DNA from: Homarus americanus
Taxonomy: Eukaryota; Arthropoda; Malacostraca; Decapoda; Nephropidae
Direction of reading: 5' to 3'
Length of the DNA stretch: 64,000 nt
NCBI RefSeq assembly: GCF_018991925.1
Contig: NW_024742403.1
Location: 62,001 to 126,000 of the forward strand
Positions 47,731 through 61,914 of this stretch are shown here, piece by piece. The notes beneath the pieces were generated by a model, which saw only the letters and a list, made by a program, of their open reading frames with translations, did not search any database and was not told where the DNA came from. Made by a program: the position numbers and the translations under genes. Position 1 is the first letter of the stretch; every line of letters starts with the position of its first letter.

Positions 47731-50700
47731 ATCAACACGTTAATAGTTCTCATTATTTGCACGTTAATAGTTGTCATCATTTTCACGTTAATAGTTGTCA
47801 TTATTTACACGTTAATAGCTGTCATTATTTACACGTTAATAGTTGTCATTATTTAAACATTAATAATTGTCACTATTTACACGTTAATAGTTGTCATTAT
47901 TTACACATTAATTGTTGTCATTAGTTACACGTTAATAATTGTCATTATTTACACGTTAATAAGTCATGAATTACGCGTTAATAGTTGTTGTTGTTTACAC
48001 GTTAACAGTAGTTGTTTTTTACACGTTAATAATTGTCATTATTTACACGTTAATATTTGTCATTATTTACACGATAATAGTTGTCATAATTTCTCGTTAA
48101 TAGTTGTCATTATTTTCACGTTAATGGTTGTCATTATTTACATGTTAATTTTGTCATCATTTACACGTTAATAGTTGTCATTATTTACACGTTAACAGTT
48201 GTCATAATTTACTCGTTAATAGCTGTCATTATTGACACGTTAATAATAGAAATTATTTACTCGTTAATAGTTGTTATTATTTACACGTTAATAGTTGTCA
48301 TTATTTACACGATAAAAGTTGTTGTTGTTTACACGTTAATAGTTGTCATTATTTACACATTAATAGTAGTCATTATTTACACGTTAATAGTTGTCACCAT
48401 TTACACGTTAATAGTAGTCATCATTTACACATTAATAGTTGTTGTTGTTTACACGTTAATAGTTGTCATTATTTACACGTTAATAATTGTCATTATTTAC
48501 ACGTTAATAGTTGTCATCATTTACAAGTTAATAGTAGTCCTCATTTACACATTAAATGTTATTGTTGTTCCCACATTAATAGTTGTTGTTGTTTACACGT
48601 TAATAGTTGTCATTAATTACACGTTAATAGTTGTCATTATTTACACGTTAATAGTTGTCATCATTTACACGTTAATAGTAGTCATCATTTATACGTTAAT
48701 TGTTGTTGTTGTTTTATTGTTTTTATTTACACGTTAATAGTTGTCATTATTTGCACGTTAATAGTTGTCATTATTTACATTTTGATAGTTTCATTATTTA
48801 CACGTTAATAGTTGTCATTATTTACACATTAATAGTTGACATTATTTTATTGTTTTTTTTACACGTTAATAGTTGTCATCATTTACACGTTAATAGTTGT
48901 AATTATTTACACTTTAATAGTTGCAATTATTTACATGTTAATAGTTGTCATTATTTACATGTTAATAGTTGTCATTATTTACACGTTAATAATTGTTATT
49001 ATTTACACGTTAATTGTTGTTATTTACAGGTTAATAGTTATCATCATTTACACGTTAATTGTTGTTGCTATTTACATGTTCATAGTTGTCATTATTTACA
49101 CGTTCATAGTTGTCATTATTTACACGTTAATAGTTTTCATTATTTACACGTTAATAGCTGACATTATTTACATGTTAATAGTTATCATTATTTACACGTT
49201 AATGATGCCATTATTTACACGTTAATAGTTACTATCATTTACACGTTAATAATTGTCATCATTTACACGTTAATAGTTGTCATTATTTACACGATAATAT
49301 TCGTCATCATTTACACATTAATAGTTGTCATTATTTACATGTTAATAGTTAACATTATTTACACGTTAATTGTTGTCATTATTTACACGTTAGTAGTTGT
49401 CATCATTTACACGTTAATAATTTTCATAATTTTAATGTTTTTATTTACACGTTCATAGTTGCCATTATTTACACATTAATAGTCACTATCATTTACACGT
49501 CAATAATTGTCATCATTTACACGTTAATAGTTGTCATTATTTACACGTTAATAGTTCTCATTATTTACACGTTAATAGTAGTCATTATTTACACGTTAAT
49601 AGTTGTCATCATTTACACGTTAATGGCAGTCATCATTTACACGTTAATATTGTTGTTGTTTTCGCGTTAATAGTTCTTGTTCACACTTTAATAGTTGTTG
49701 TTATTTACACGCTAATAGTTCTCATTATTTACATGTTAATAGTTGTCATTATTTACACGTTAATAGTCGTCATCATTTACACGTTAATAGTTGTCATTAT
49801 TTAAACGTTAATAGTCATCATTTACACTTTAATAGTTGTCATTATTTACATGCTAATAGTTGTCATTATTTGCACATTAATAGTTGTCATTATCTACACG
49901 TTAATAATTGTCTTTATTTACATGTTAATATTGTTCATCATTTGCACATTAATAGTTGTCATTATTTACACGTTAATAGTTCTCACTATTTACACGTTAA
50001 TAGTTGTCATTATTTACACGTTAATAGTTGTCATTATTTACACGTTAATAGTTTTCATTATTTACACGTTAATAGCTGACATTATTTACAGGTTAATAGT
50101 TCTAATTATTTACACGTTAATAGTTGTCATTATTTACACGTTAATAGTTATCATCATTTACACGTTAATACTTGCCATTATTAACACGATAATAGCTGTC
50201 ATCGTTTACACGTTAATAGTTGTCATTAATTACGCGTTAATAGTTGTCATTATTTACACATTAATAGTTTTCATTATTTACGCGTTAATAGTTATCATTA
50301 TTTACACGATAATATTCGTCATCATTTACACATTAATAGTTGTCATTATTTACATGTTAATAGTTATCATTATTTACACGTTACTGTTGTCATTATTTAC
50401 ACATTAATAGTTGTCATCATTAACATGTTAAAAGTTGTCATTATTTACATGTTAATAGTTGTCATCATTTACACGTTCATAGTTTTTAATATTTTAATGT
50501 TTTTATTTACACGTTAATGATGCCATTATTTACAAGTTAATAGTTAACATTATTTACACGTTAATTGTTGTCATTATTTACACGTTAATAGTTCTCATCA
50601 TTTACACGTTAATAATTTTCGTTATTTAAATGTTTTTATTTACACATTAATAGTTGCCATTATTTACACATTAATAGTTACTATCATTTACACGTTAATA

Positions 50701-53700
50701 ATTGCCATCATTTACACGTTAATAGTTCTCATTATTTACACGTTAATAGTTCTCATTATTTACACGTTAATAGTAGTAATTATTTACACGTTAATAGTTG
50801 TCATCATTTGCACATTAATAGTTGTCATCATTTACACGTTAATAGTTTTCTTTATTTTAATGTTTTTATTTACACATTAATAGTTGCCATTATTTACACA
50901 TTAATAGTTACTATCATTTACACGTTAATAATTGCCATCATTTACACGTTAATAGTTCTCATTATTTACACGTTAATAGTTCTCATTATTTACACGTTAA
51001 TAGTAGTCATTATTTACACGTTAATAGTTGTCATCATTTACACGTTAATGGCAGTCATCATTTACACGTTAATATTGTTGTTGTTTTCGCGTTAATAGTT
51101 CTTGTTCACACTTTAATAGTTGTTGTTATTTACACGCTAATAGTTCTCATTATTTACATGTTAATAGTTGTCATTATTTACACGTTAATAGTCGTCATCA
51201 TTTACACGTTAATAGTTGTCATTATTTAAACGTTAATAGTCATCATTTACACTTTAATAGTTGTCATTATTTACATGCAAATAGTTGTCATTATTTGCAC
51301 ATTAATAGTTGTCATTATCTACACGTTAATAATTGTCTTTATTTACATGTTAATATTGTTCATCATTTGCACATTAATAGTTGTCATTATTTACACGTTA
51401 ATAGTTCTCACTATTTACACGTTAATAGTTGTCATTATTTACACGTTAATAGTTTTCATTATTTACACGTTAATAGCTGACATTATTTACAGGTTAATAG
51501 TTCTAATTATTTACACGTTAATAGTTGTCATTATTTACACGTTAATAGTTATCATCATTTACACGTTAATACTTGCCATTATTAACACGATAATAGCTGT
51601 CATCGTTTACACGTTAATAGTTGTCATTAATTACGCGTTAATAGTTGTCATTATTTACACATTAATAGTTTTCATTATTTACGCGTTAATAGTTATCATT
51701 ATTTACACGATAATATTCGTCATCATTTACACATTAATAGTTGTCATTATTTACATGTTAATAGTTATCATTATTTACACGTTACTGTTGTCATTATTTA
51801 CACATTAATAGTGGGTCATCATTAACATGTTAAAAGTTGTCATTATTTACATGTTAATAGTTGTCATCATTTACACGTTCATAGTTTTTAATATTTTAAT
51901 GTTTTTATTTACACGTTAATGATGCCATTATTTACAAGTTAATAGTTAACATTATTTACACGTTAATTGTTGTCATTATTTACACGTTAATAGTTCTCAT
52001 CATTTACACGTTAATAATTTTCGTTATTTAAATGTTTTTATTTACACATTAATAGTTGCCATTATTTACACATTAATAGTTACTATCATTTACACGTTAA
52101 TAATTGCCATCATTTACACGTTAATAGTTCTCATTATTTACACGTTAATAGTTCTCATTATTTACACGTTAATAGTAGTAATTATTTACACGTTAATAGT
52201 TGTCATCATTTGCACATTAATAGTTGTCATCATTTACACGTTAATAGTTTTCTTTATTTTAATGTTTTTATTTACACATTAATAGTTGCCATTATTTACA
52301 CATTAATAGTTACTATCATTTACACGTTAATAATTGTCATCATTTACACGTTAATAGTTATCATTAATTACACGTTAATAGTTCTCATTATTTACACGTT
52401 AATAGTTCTCATTATTTACACGTTAATAGTTTTCATTATTTACACATTAATAGCTGATATTATTTACAGGTTAATAGTTCTCATTATTTACACGTTAATA
52501 GTTGTCATTATTTACACGTTAATAGTTGTCATCATTTACACGTTAATACTTCCCATTATTTACACGTTAGTAGTTGTCATCGTTTACACGTTAATAGTTG
52601 TCATTATTTACACGTTAATAGTTTTCATTATTTACACTTTAATGCTTGTCATTATTTTCGCATTAATAGTTGTCATCGTTTACACGTTAATAGTTGTCAT
52701 TATTTACTCATTAATAGTTGTCATCATTTACATGTTAAAAGTTGTCATTATTTACACGTTAATAGTTGTCATTATTTACACGTTAGTAGTTATCATCATT
52801 TACACGTTAATAGTTATCATTATTTACACGTTAATAGTTTTCACTATTTTATTGTGATTATTTTCTCGTTAATATTTGTCATTATTTACACATTAATAGT
52901 CATCATCATTTACACATTAATAGTTGTCATTATTTACACATTAATAGTTGTCATTATTTACACGTTAATAGTTGTCATCATTTACCCGTTAATAGTTGCC
53001 ATTATTTACATGTTAATATTTGTCATTATTTACACGTTAATAGTAGTCATCATTTACACTTTAATAGTAGTCACCATTTTCACGTTGTAAGTAGTCGTCA
53101 TTTACACGTTAATAGTTGTTGTTGTTTACAATTTAATAGCTGTTGTTGTTTACACATTAATAGTTGTCATTATTTACACGTTCATAGTTGTCATTATTAA
53201 CAAGTCATTAGTCATTATCATTTACACGTTAAAAGTTGTCATTATTTACACGTTAATAGTTGTCATTATATACACGTTAATAGTTGTGATTATTTGCAAG
53301 TTAATAGTTGTCATTATTTACACGTTAATATTCTTCATCATTTACAGGTTAATAGTGTTCATAATTTACACGTTAATGGTAGTCATCATTTACACGTTAA
53401 TAGTTGTCATTATTTACACATTAATAGTTGTTATCATTTACACGTTAATAATTGTCATCATTTACACGTTAATAGTTTTCATTATTTTAATGTTTTTATT
53501 TACACGTTAATAGTTGCCATTATTTACACGTTAATAGATGTGATTATTTGCACGTCAATAGTTGTCATTATTTACACGTTAATGGATGTCATTATTTACA
53601 CGTGAATATTCGTCTTCACTTACACATTAATAGTTGTTATTATTTACATGTAAATAGTTCTCATTATTTACACATTAATAGTTGTCATTATTTACACGTA

Positions 53701-56700
53701 AATAGTTGTCATCATTTACACGTTAATAGTTGTCATTATTTACACGTTAATAGTTAGTCATCATTTACACGTTAATGGCAGTCATCATTTACATGTTAAG
53801 ATTGTTGTTGTTTATGCATTAATAGTTCTTGTTTACACTGTAATAGTTGTTGTTATTTACACATTAATAGTTCTCATTATTTACATGTTAATAGTTGTCA
53901 TTATTTACACGTTAATAGTCGTCATCATTTAAACGTTAATAGTTGTCATTATTTACAAACTAATACTTGTCATTATTTGCACGTTAATAGTTGTCATTAT
54001 TTACATATTGTTAGTTGTCATCATTTACACATTGATAGTAGTCATCATTTACACTTTTATAGTTGTCATTATTTACATGTTAATAATTTTCATTATTTAC
54101 ATGTTAATATTCTTCATTATTTACACATTAATAGTTATCATTATTTACACGTTAATAGTTCTTACTATTTACACGTTAATAGTTGTCATTATTTACACAT
54201 TAATAGTTGTCATCATTTACATGTTAAAATTTGTCATTATTTACACGTTAATAGTTGTCATTATTTACACATTAATAGTTGTCATCATTTACATGTTAAA
54301 AGTTGTCATTATTTACATGTTAATAGTTGTCATCATTTACATGTTAATAGTTGTCATTAATTACACGTTAATTGTTCTCATTATTTACACGTTAATGGAT
54401 GTCATTGTTTACATGTTAATATTCGTCATCACTTACACATTAATAGTTGTTATCATTTACACGTTAATGGCAGTCATCATTTACATGTTAATATTGTTGT
54501 TGTTTACGAGTTAACAGTTCTTGTTTACACTTTAATGGTTGTTGTTATTTACACATAAATAGTTGTCATTATTTACTTGTTAATAGTTGTCATTACTTAC
54601 ACGTTAATAATTGTCATTATTTAAATGTTAATATTCTTCATCATTTACACATTAATAGTTGTCATAATTTACATGTTAAAAGTTGTCATCATTTGCACGT
54701 TAATATTCTTCATCATTTACCCGTTAATAGTAGTCATCATTTACACATTAATAGTAGCCATCATTTACATGTAAATAGTTGTCATCATTTACACATTAAT
54801 AGTTGTCATCAATTACACGTTAATAGTTGTCATTATTTACACGTTAATAGTTGTCCATATTTACACGTTAATAGTTGTCATCATTTACACGTTAATAGTT
54901 GTCAATGATTTACATGTTAATAGCTGTCGTTATTTACACATTCATACTTGTCATCATTTACACGTTATTAGGTTTCATTATTTACACATTAATTGTTGTC
55001 ATTATTTATACGTTAATAGTTGTCATTATTTACACATTAATAGTTGCTATCATTTACACGTTAATGTTTGTCATCATTTACACATTACTAGTTGTCATTA
55101 TTTTAATGTTTTTATTTACACGTTAATAGTTGCCATTATTTACACATTATTAGTTGTCATCATTTACATATTAATAGTTGTCATTGTTTACACGTGAATA
55201 GTTCTCATTATTTACATGTTAATAGGTGTCATCATTTACACGTTAATAGTTTTCATTATTTTAATGTTTTTATTTACACGTTAAAAGTTTCCATTATTTA
55301 CACGTTAATAGTTGCTATCATTTACACGTTAATAATTGTCATCATTTACACATTAATAGTTGTCATTATTTACACGTTAATAGTTGTCATTATTTACACG
55401 ATAATAGTTGTCATTATTTACACGATAATATTCGTCATCATTTACACATTAATAGTTGTCATTATTTTAATGTTTTTATTTACAAGTTAATAGTTGTCAT
55501 TATTTACACGTTAATAGTTGTCATTATTTACACGATAATATTCGTCATCATTTACACATTAATAGTTGTCATTATTTACAAATTAATAGTTATCATTATT
55601 TACACGTTAATAGATGACATTATGTACAGGTTAATAGTTGTCATCATTTACACGTTAATAGTTATCATTATTTACACGTTAATAGTTGTCATCGTTTACA
55701 CGTAAATAGTTGTCATTATTTACACGTTAATAGTTGTCATTATGTACACGATAATATTCGTCATCATTACACATTAATAGTTGTCATTATTTTCAAGTTA
55801 ATAGTTATCATTATTTACACGTTAATAGTTGTCATTATTTACACGTCATTAGTCTTTATCATTTACACGTAAATTGTTGTCATTATTTACACGTTAATAG
55901 TTGTCAATATTTACATGTTAATAGTTGTCATCATTTACACGTTAATGGTTGTCATTATTTACACGTTAATAGTTGTCATTATTTAAACGTTGATAGTTGT
56001 CATCATTTACACGCTAATAGTTGTCATTATTTACACGTTAATAGTTGTCATCGTTTACACGTTAATAGTTGTCATTATTTACACGTTAATAGTTATCATT
56101 ATTTACACGTTAATAGCAGACATTATTTACAGGTTAAGAGATGTCATTATTTACACGTTAAAATTCGTCATAATTTACACGTTGATAGTTGTCATTATTT
56201 ACCCATTAATAGTTGTCATTATTTACACGCTAATAGTTGTCACTATTTTATTGTTATGATTTACATGATAATAGTTGTCATTATTTACACATTAATATTA
56301 GTCATCATTTACACTTTAATAGTAGTAATCATATACACGATAGAAGTAGTCATCAATTACACGTTAATAGTTGTTGTTGTTTACAATTTCATAGCTGTTG
56401 TTGTTAACACATTAATAGTTGTCGTTATTTACACGTTAATAGTTGCCATTATTTATACGTTAATAGTTGCTATCATTTACACGTTAATAATTGTCATCAT
56501 TTGCATGTTAATAGTTGTCATTATTTACAATTTAATAGTTCTCATTATTTACACGTTAATAGTTGTCATCATTTACACGTTAATAGTTGTCATTATTTAC
56601 ACGTTAATAGTTGTCATCGTTTACACGTTAATAGTTGTCATTATTTACAATTTAATAGTTCTCATTATTTACACGTTAATAGTTCTCATTATTTACACGT

Positions 56701-59700
56701 TAATAGCTGACATTATTTACAGGTTAATAGCTGTCATTATTTACACGTTAATAGTTGTCATTATTTACACGTTAATATTTATCATTATTTACACGTTAAT
56801 AGTTGACATTATTTACAGGTTAATAGTTGTCATTATTTACACATTAATAGTTGTCATTATTTACACGTTAATATTCGTCATCATTTAGACGTTAATAGTT
56901 GTCATTATTTACATAATTAATAGTTGTCATTATTTACACGTTAATAGTTGTCATTATTTACACGATAATTTTCGTCATCATTTACACATTAATAGTTGTC
57001 ATTATTTACACGTTAATAGTTATCATTATTTACACTTTAATAGTTGCCACTATTTTATTATTATTATTTACACGTTAATAGTTCTCATTATTTACACATT
57101 AATATTAGTCATCATTTACACTTCAATAGTAGTCATCATTTACACGTTAAAAGTATTCATCATTTACACGTTAATACTTGTTGTTGTTTACAATTTAATA
57201 GCTGTTGTTGTTTACACATTAATAGTTGTCGTTATTTACACGTCAATAGTTGTCATTATTTACACGTCATTAGTCTTTATCATTTACACGTAAATAGTTG
57301 TCATTATTTACACGTTAATAGTTGTCAATATTTACATGTTAATAGTTGTCATCATTTACACGTTAATAGTTGTGATTATTTGCACGTTAATAGTTGTCAT
57401 TATTTACACGTTAACAGTTGTCATTATTTACACGTTAATAGTTGTAATTATTTTACGTTAATATTCTTCATCATTTACACGTTAATAGTGTTCATAATTT
57501 ACACGTTAATGGTAGTCATCATTTACACGTTAATAGTTGTCTTTATTTACACGTTAATAGTTGCGATCATTTACATGTTAATAATTGTCATCATTTACAC
57601 GTTAATAGTTTTCATTATTTTAATGTTTTTATTTACACGTTAATAGTTGCCATTATTTACACATTAATAGTTGTCATCATTTACATGGTAATAATTGTCA
57701 TTCCTTCACGTTAATAGTTGTCATTATTTACACGTTAATAGTTGTCATTATTTACACGTTAATAGTTGTGATTATTTGCACGTTAATAGTTGTCATTATT
57801 TACACGTTAATGGATGTCATTGTATACACGTTAATATTCGTCATCACTTACACATTAATAGTTGTTATTATTTACATGTTAATAGTTCTCATTATCTACA
57901 CGTTAATAGTTGTCATTATTTACACGTTAATAGTTATCATGATTTACACGTTAAAAGTTGTCATTATTTACACGCTAATAGTTGTCACTATATACACGTT
58001 AATAGTTGTCATTATTTACACGTATATAGTTGTCATTATTTACACGTTAATAGTTGTCATTTTTTACACGTTAATAGTTGTCATTATTTGCACGTTAATA
58101 TTCTTCATCATTTACCCGTTAAAGGTAGTCATCATTTACACGTTAATAGTAGTCATCATTTTCACGTTAATAGTTGTTGTTGTTTACACGTCATTAGTTG
58201 TCATTATTTACACATTAAAAGTTGTCATTATTTACACATTAATATTTGTCATCATTTACATGTTAAAAGTTGTCATTATTTACACGATAATAGTTGTCAT
58301 TATTTACACATTAATATTTGTCATCATTTACATGTTAAAAGTTGTCATTATTTACACGATAATAGTTGTCACTATATACACGTTAATAGTTGTCATCATT
58401 TACACATTAATAGTTGTCATTATTTACACATTAATAGTTGTCATTATTTACACATTAATAGTTGTCATCATTTACATGTTAAAAGTTGTCATTATTACAC
58501 GATAATAGTTGTCATAATTTACATGTTAATAGTAGTCATCATTTTCTCGTTAATATTTTTGTTGTTTACACGTTAATAGTTGTTGTTTACACTTTAAAAG
58601 TTGTTGATGTTTACACGTCATTAGTTCCCATTATTTACATGTTAATATTTGTCATTATTTACACGTTAATAGTCGTCATGATTTACACATTAATAGTTGT
58701 CATTATTTACACATTAATAGTTGTCATTATTTTCACGTTAATAGTTATCATTATTTACACGTTAATAGTTGTCATTATTTTATTGTTATTATTTACACGT
58801 TAATAGTTGTCATTTTTTATACTTTAATAGTTGTCATCATTTACACGTTAATAGGTGTCATAAGTTACACGTTAATAGTTGTCATTATTTGCACGTTAAT
58901 AGTTGTCATTATTTACACGTTAATATTTGTCATCATTTACACATTAATAGTTGTCATTATTTACACGTTCATAGTTGTCATTATTTACACGTTATTATTT
59001 GACATTATTTACTCGTTAATAGTTGCTATCATTTACACGTTAATAGTTGTCATCATTTACACGTTAATAGTTGTCATTATTTACACATTAATATTTGTCA
59101 TTATTTACACATTAATAGTTGTCATTATTTACACATTAATATTCGACATCATATGCACGTTAATAGTTGTCATTATTTACACGTTAATAGTTGGCATCAT
59201 TTACATGTTAATAGTTGTCTTTATTTACACATTAATAGTTGTCATTATTTACACGTTAATAGTTGTCATTATTTCCACGTTAATAGTTGTCATTATGTGC
59301 ACGTTAATATTCTTCATCACTTATCCGTTAATAGCAGTCATCATTTACACGTTAATAGTAGTCATCATTTACACGTAAATAGTTGAAATTATTTACATGT
59401 TAATAGTTGTCAATATTTACAAGTTTATAGTTGCTATCATTTACACGTTAATATTTGTCATCATTTACACATTACTAGTTGTCATTATTTTAGTGTTTTT
59501 ATTTACACGTTAATAGTTTCCATTATTTACATGGTTAATAGTTATCATTATTTACACATTAATAGTTATCATTATTTACACGTTAATAGTTGTCATTATT
59601 TACACATTAATAGGTGTCATTATTTACACCCTTAATAGTTGTCATTATTTACACGTTAAAAGTTGTTGTTGTTGTTTACACTTTAATAGTTGTAATTATT

Positions 59701-59957
59701 TACATGTTAATGGTAATCATTTACACGTTAATAGTCGTCATCATTTACACGTTAATAGTTGGCATTATTCTCAAGTTAATGGTAATCATTTACACGTTAA
59801 TAGTCGTCTTTATTTGCACGTTAATAGTAGTCATTATTTACACGTTAATGGTAATCATTTACACGTTAATAGTAATCATTTACACTTTAATGTTAGACGT
59901 TATTTACATGTTAATGGTAATCATTTACACGATAGTAGTCGTTATTATTTACACATC
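47731..59957. repeat. 24-bp AT-rich satellite array (12 kb)
   Basis: About 500 copies of a 24-bp unit containing TCATTATTTACACGTTAATA and GTTG. Variants include ACATTAAT, GTCATCAT and TTGTTGTTG units and a recurring TTTTAATGTTTTTATTTACA junction. A tandem 1.4-kb higher-order duplication spans about 49.44-52.26 kb. Open frames (IIYTLIV and HYLHVNSC octads) follow from the unit being a multiple of three. Confidence 0.95.
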
Positions 59958-61540
59958 ATTTACAGGGTCGCTGGCCTAACTTTACAGGTTGGGGAGGTGA
60001 AGAGGTTAAGACCGGTGCTGGGTGTTCTGGCGACACAACCAGATATCAATTTACAGTTTTCGTTATAAATGTTGGTAGTCCGGGTAATTTACAAGACGAT
60101 AATTGTGGTCGATAGCTGTGGTTATTTACACTCCCGTAGGTGTAATAATTGTTGTTGAATGTTGTTGTTGTTATTGTTGTTTTGACGTCAATATTTGTAT
60201 TTTATTATACGGTAAAATTTTGTGTGTTGTCTTGGTAATAGCTGTTGTTGTTTTCATATAGGTGATGGTAGTAGCGGCTGACCACACTCTCTTACACACC
60301 AGCGTTTTTAATGAGATTCCTTATATATGGAGAATTACATTTATTTACGCATTCATATTTGTGGTTATTTACAAGTTAAAAATTGTGGCTCTTTTACTTG
60401 TTGATGGTAGAAGTGTGGTGTGTGTGTGTGTGTGTGTGTGTGGAGGCGGGGGGGGAAGGGGGGACTCCCCAAGTTCCTTGTCTGGATCAATGACATTATT
60501 ACGTCTGGACATAAAGATAGGTGGTTACCTGCGCGTTGAAGTCTCCCGTGTGTCGGTGGTAGGAGACCCGCACCCGCCGCCACACACCTCCTACATGCTC
60601 AATTTATCTCACTCTTACGGGTGTATAGGCAGGAGTGTTGGGCAATAAAGGTGTTGTGGGTACCCGGGAGAGCAAGCGGGAAATGCTCCGGGTAGGCTCA
60701 TACAGGGGAAACTTATTCATTTCCGCTCCACCTCTTTATTTTTAGCTATAGCTTATGAATGTGTGTATACGCCATGATTCATTGTAGTGAGGCATAATTA
60801 GCTGTGTATGTGTGTGTCGTGTATATGTGTGTGTGTGTGCGTAAGGATGGAAACTAGGGGAGTGTGGGGCGACCTGCCAGCGTGCTTGCAGTGGGCAGTC
60901 TCCTTTGTGCGGCTCATCCTAGCCTTTGTTGTGGTGAACCCCCCTCCCTGGGCGCCACTCTCCCGCTCACCCACACTACATTTGATCTAACACCTGTTCT
61001 CAAAATAATGGGTAAATTCGGGTATTTAGGATTTCGTTTATATGCCTAGAAACGGAATGGGTGAGCGGTAGCGGCGTGTGACGATGTGACGGCCGATCCG
61101 CGACCGCCCCTCGTCTGATCTGCCACACTCGTAACTCATCATGGATGGTTGAGCCAGCCGCCGGGAGGTGGCAGCACCACCGGTATCCATGCGCGACACT
61201 TCGGCCCCCAGGTCACCACTGCAGCACCAACCTCTGATTTTGCCTGATCCATCTTTTCTCACGGCATTTTAAGAACATTTTGTGATACTTATATGAATCT
61301 TGCACATACTGCAAGGTGTCTGGTGGGTTACACATCAAGAAAGAAAGAGAGGGCAGGTGAAGGTGGCGGCTGAGAACTAGTTGGTGAGGCGGAGGAGTGA
61401 GGTGGGCAGGCCACGGCGCCAGCTGAGGAGTAGTATGGTGCCGCCCGCCGCGCTCGTCACGTCGTGAGGATGCGTCTGGGTGCAGGAGGCCGCTCACACT
61501 CACTCCCGCACCTCCATGAGCGCAACTAATTGTGACCGCA
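59958..61540. other. upstream region of the lowfat gene, no other gene recognised
   Basis: Mostly non-repetitive DNA between the 24-bp array and the promoter. It includes a (TG)n tract at about 60418-60441, a G-rich run just after it, and a short imperfect TG tract near 60806-60840. Short open frames on both strands show no recognisable domains. Regulatory elements are possible but not identifiable by eye. Confidence 0.6.
60418..60468. repeat. (TG)n microsatellite followed by poly-G-rich run
   Basis: A run of about 12 TG units passes into GGAGGCGGGGGGGGAAGGGG, giving strong strand asymmetry about 1.1 kb upstream of the lowfat promoter. Confidence 0.9.
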
Positions 61541-61577
61541 TATAAAGGGTTGACGTGGAACGTGGAGCTCAGTCAGT
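61541..61577 (+). promoter_or_regulatory. core promoter: TATA box and initiator
   Basis: TATAAAG at 61541-61547 is followed 28-32 bp later by two overlapping TCAGT initiator motifs (61569-61573 and 61573-61577), the arthropod Inr consensus. Predicted start sites at 61571 or 61575 give a leader of about 105-109 nt without any upstream ATG. Spacing and position just ahead of the lowfat exon make this a convincing core promoter; I saw no good DPE. Confidence 0.75.
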
Positions 61578-61679
61578 CCTCTCTGGTCTGTGGCGGTGAG
61601 TGAGCCGGCGGCCCGCCCTGCCTGCAGTGTCTTTGCTGGCTGCTGCTTGCTTGCTGCAACACTCGACCCGGCGGCCACC

Positions 61680-61914
61680 ATGAGCAGTCGCATGCAGTCG
61701 GCACGGCCGCCCGCCTCCCTAGTGCACGGCGGTGGTGGTGGTGGTGGTGGTGGTGGCGGCAAGAGCAAGGGCGGGGCCGCGGGCGGCGCAGGGGGACAGA
61801 GGCCGCCCTCAGCCACGTCCGGTGTCCACGACCAGCGAGCCAAGACCATCCTGAAGGAGGCCGTCGACGCCGTCGTCAACAGCTTCGCCAAGCACACGCA
61901 GGGCTACGGCAGAG
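61680..61914 (+). CDS. lft: lowfat / LIX1-family protein, first coding exon (partial)
   Basis: ATG at 61680 lies in a strong context (GCCACCATGA) and is the first ATG after the predicted start site. The exon encodes 78 residues plus one base: a low-complexity N-terminus (MSSRMQSARPPASLVHGG, an eleven-glycine run at about residues 17-27, more Gly/Ala) and then [20 protein letters not shown] followed by GYGR. That last block matches the start of the conserved LIX1 domain as I recall it from vertebrate LIX1/LIX1L ([20 protein letters not shown]), where the next residues begin with Val. The exon ends AGAG with GTACGT, a good donor site in phase 1, leaving the first base of that Val codon. Drosophila lowfat binds the intracellular domains of Fat and Dachsous and tunes Fat/Hippo signalling; vertebrate LIX1 acts in limb and muscle progenitors. 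Downstream exons lie outside the window. Confidence 0.85.

Noticed and set aside
48700..59979. Many 100-290 residue frames resembling hydrophobic membrane proteins (IIYTLIV repeats)
   Set aside because: The 24-bp unit yields an octapeptide in each frame. Apparent hydrophobicity is a consequence of AT-rich codons, with overlapping frames equally open.
60262..60648. 128-residue open frame upstream of lowfat
   Set aside because: It runs through a (TG)n tract and a poly-G region, has no recognisable domain, and overlaps a frame on the other strand.
61595..61650. GGTGAGTG in the lowfat leader as a 5' UTR splice donor
   Set aside because: The only nearby acceptor-like sequence would give an intron of under about 60 bp, and the leader to the ATG is already plausible unspliced.
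61526..61897. 123-residue minus-strand frame opposite lowfat exon 1
   Set aside because: It is the Pro-rich shadow of the Gly-rich exon, with no family signature.
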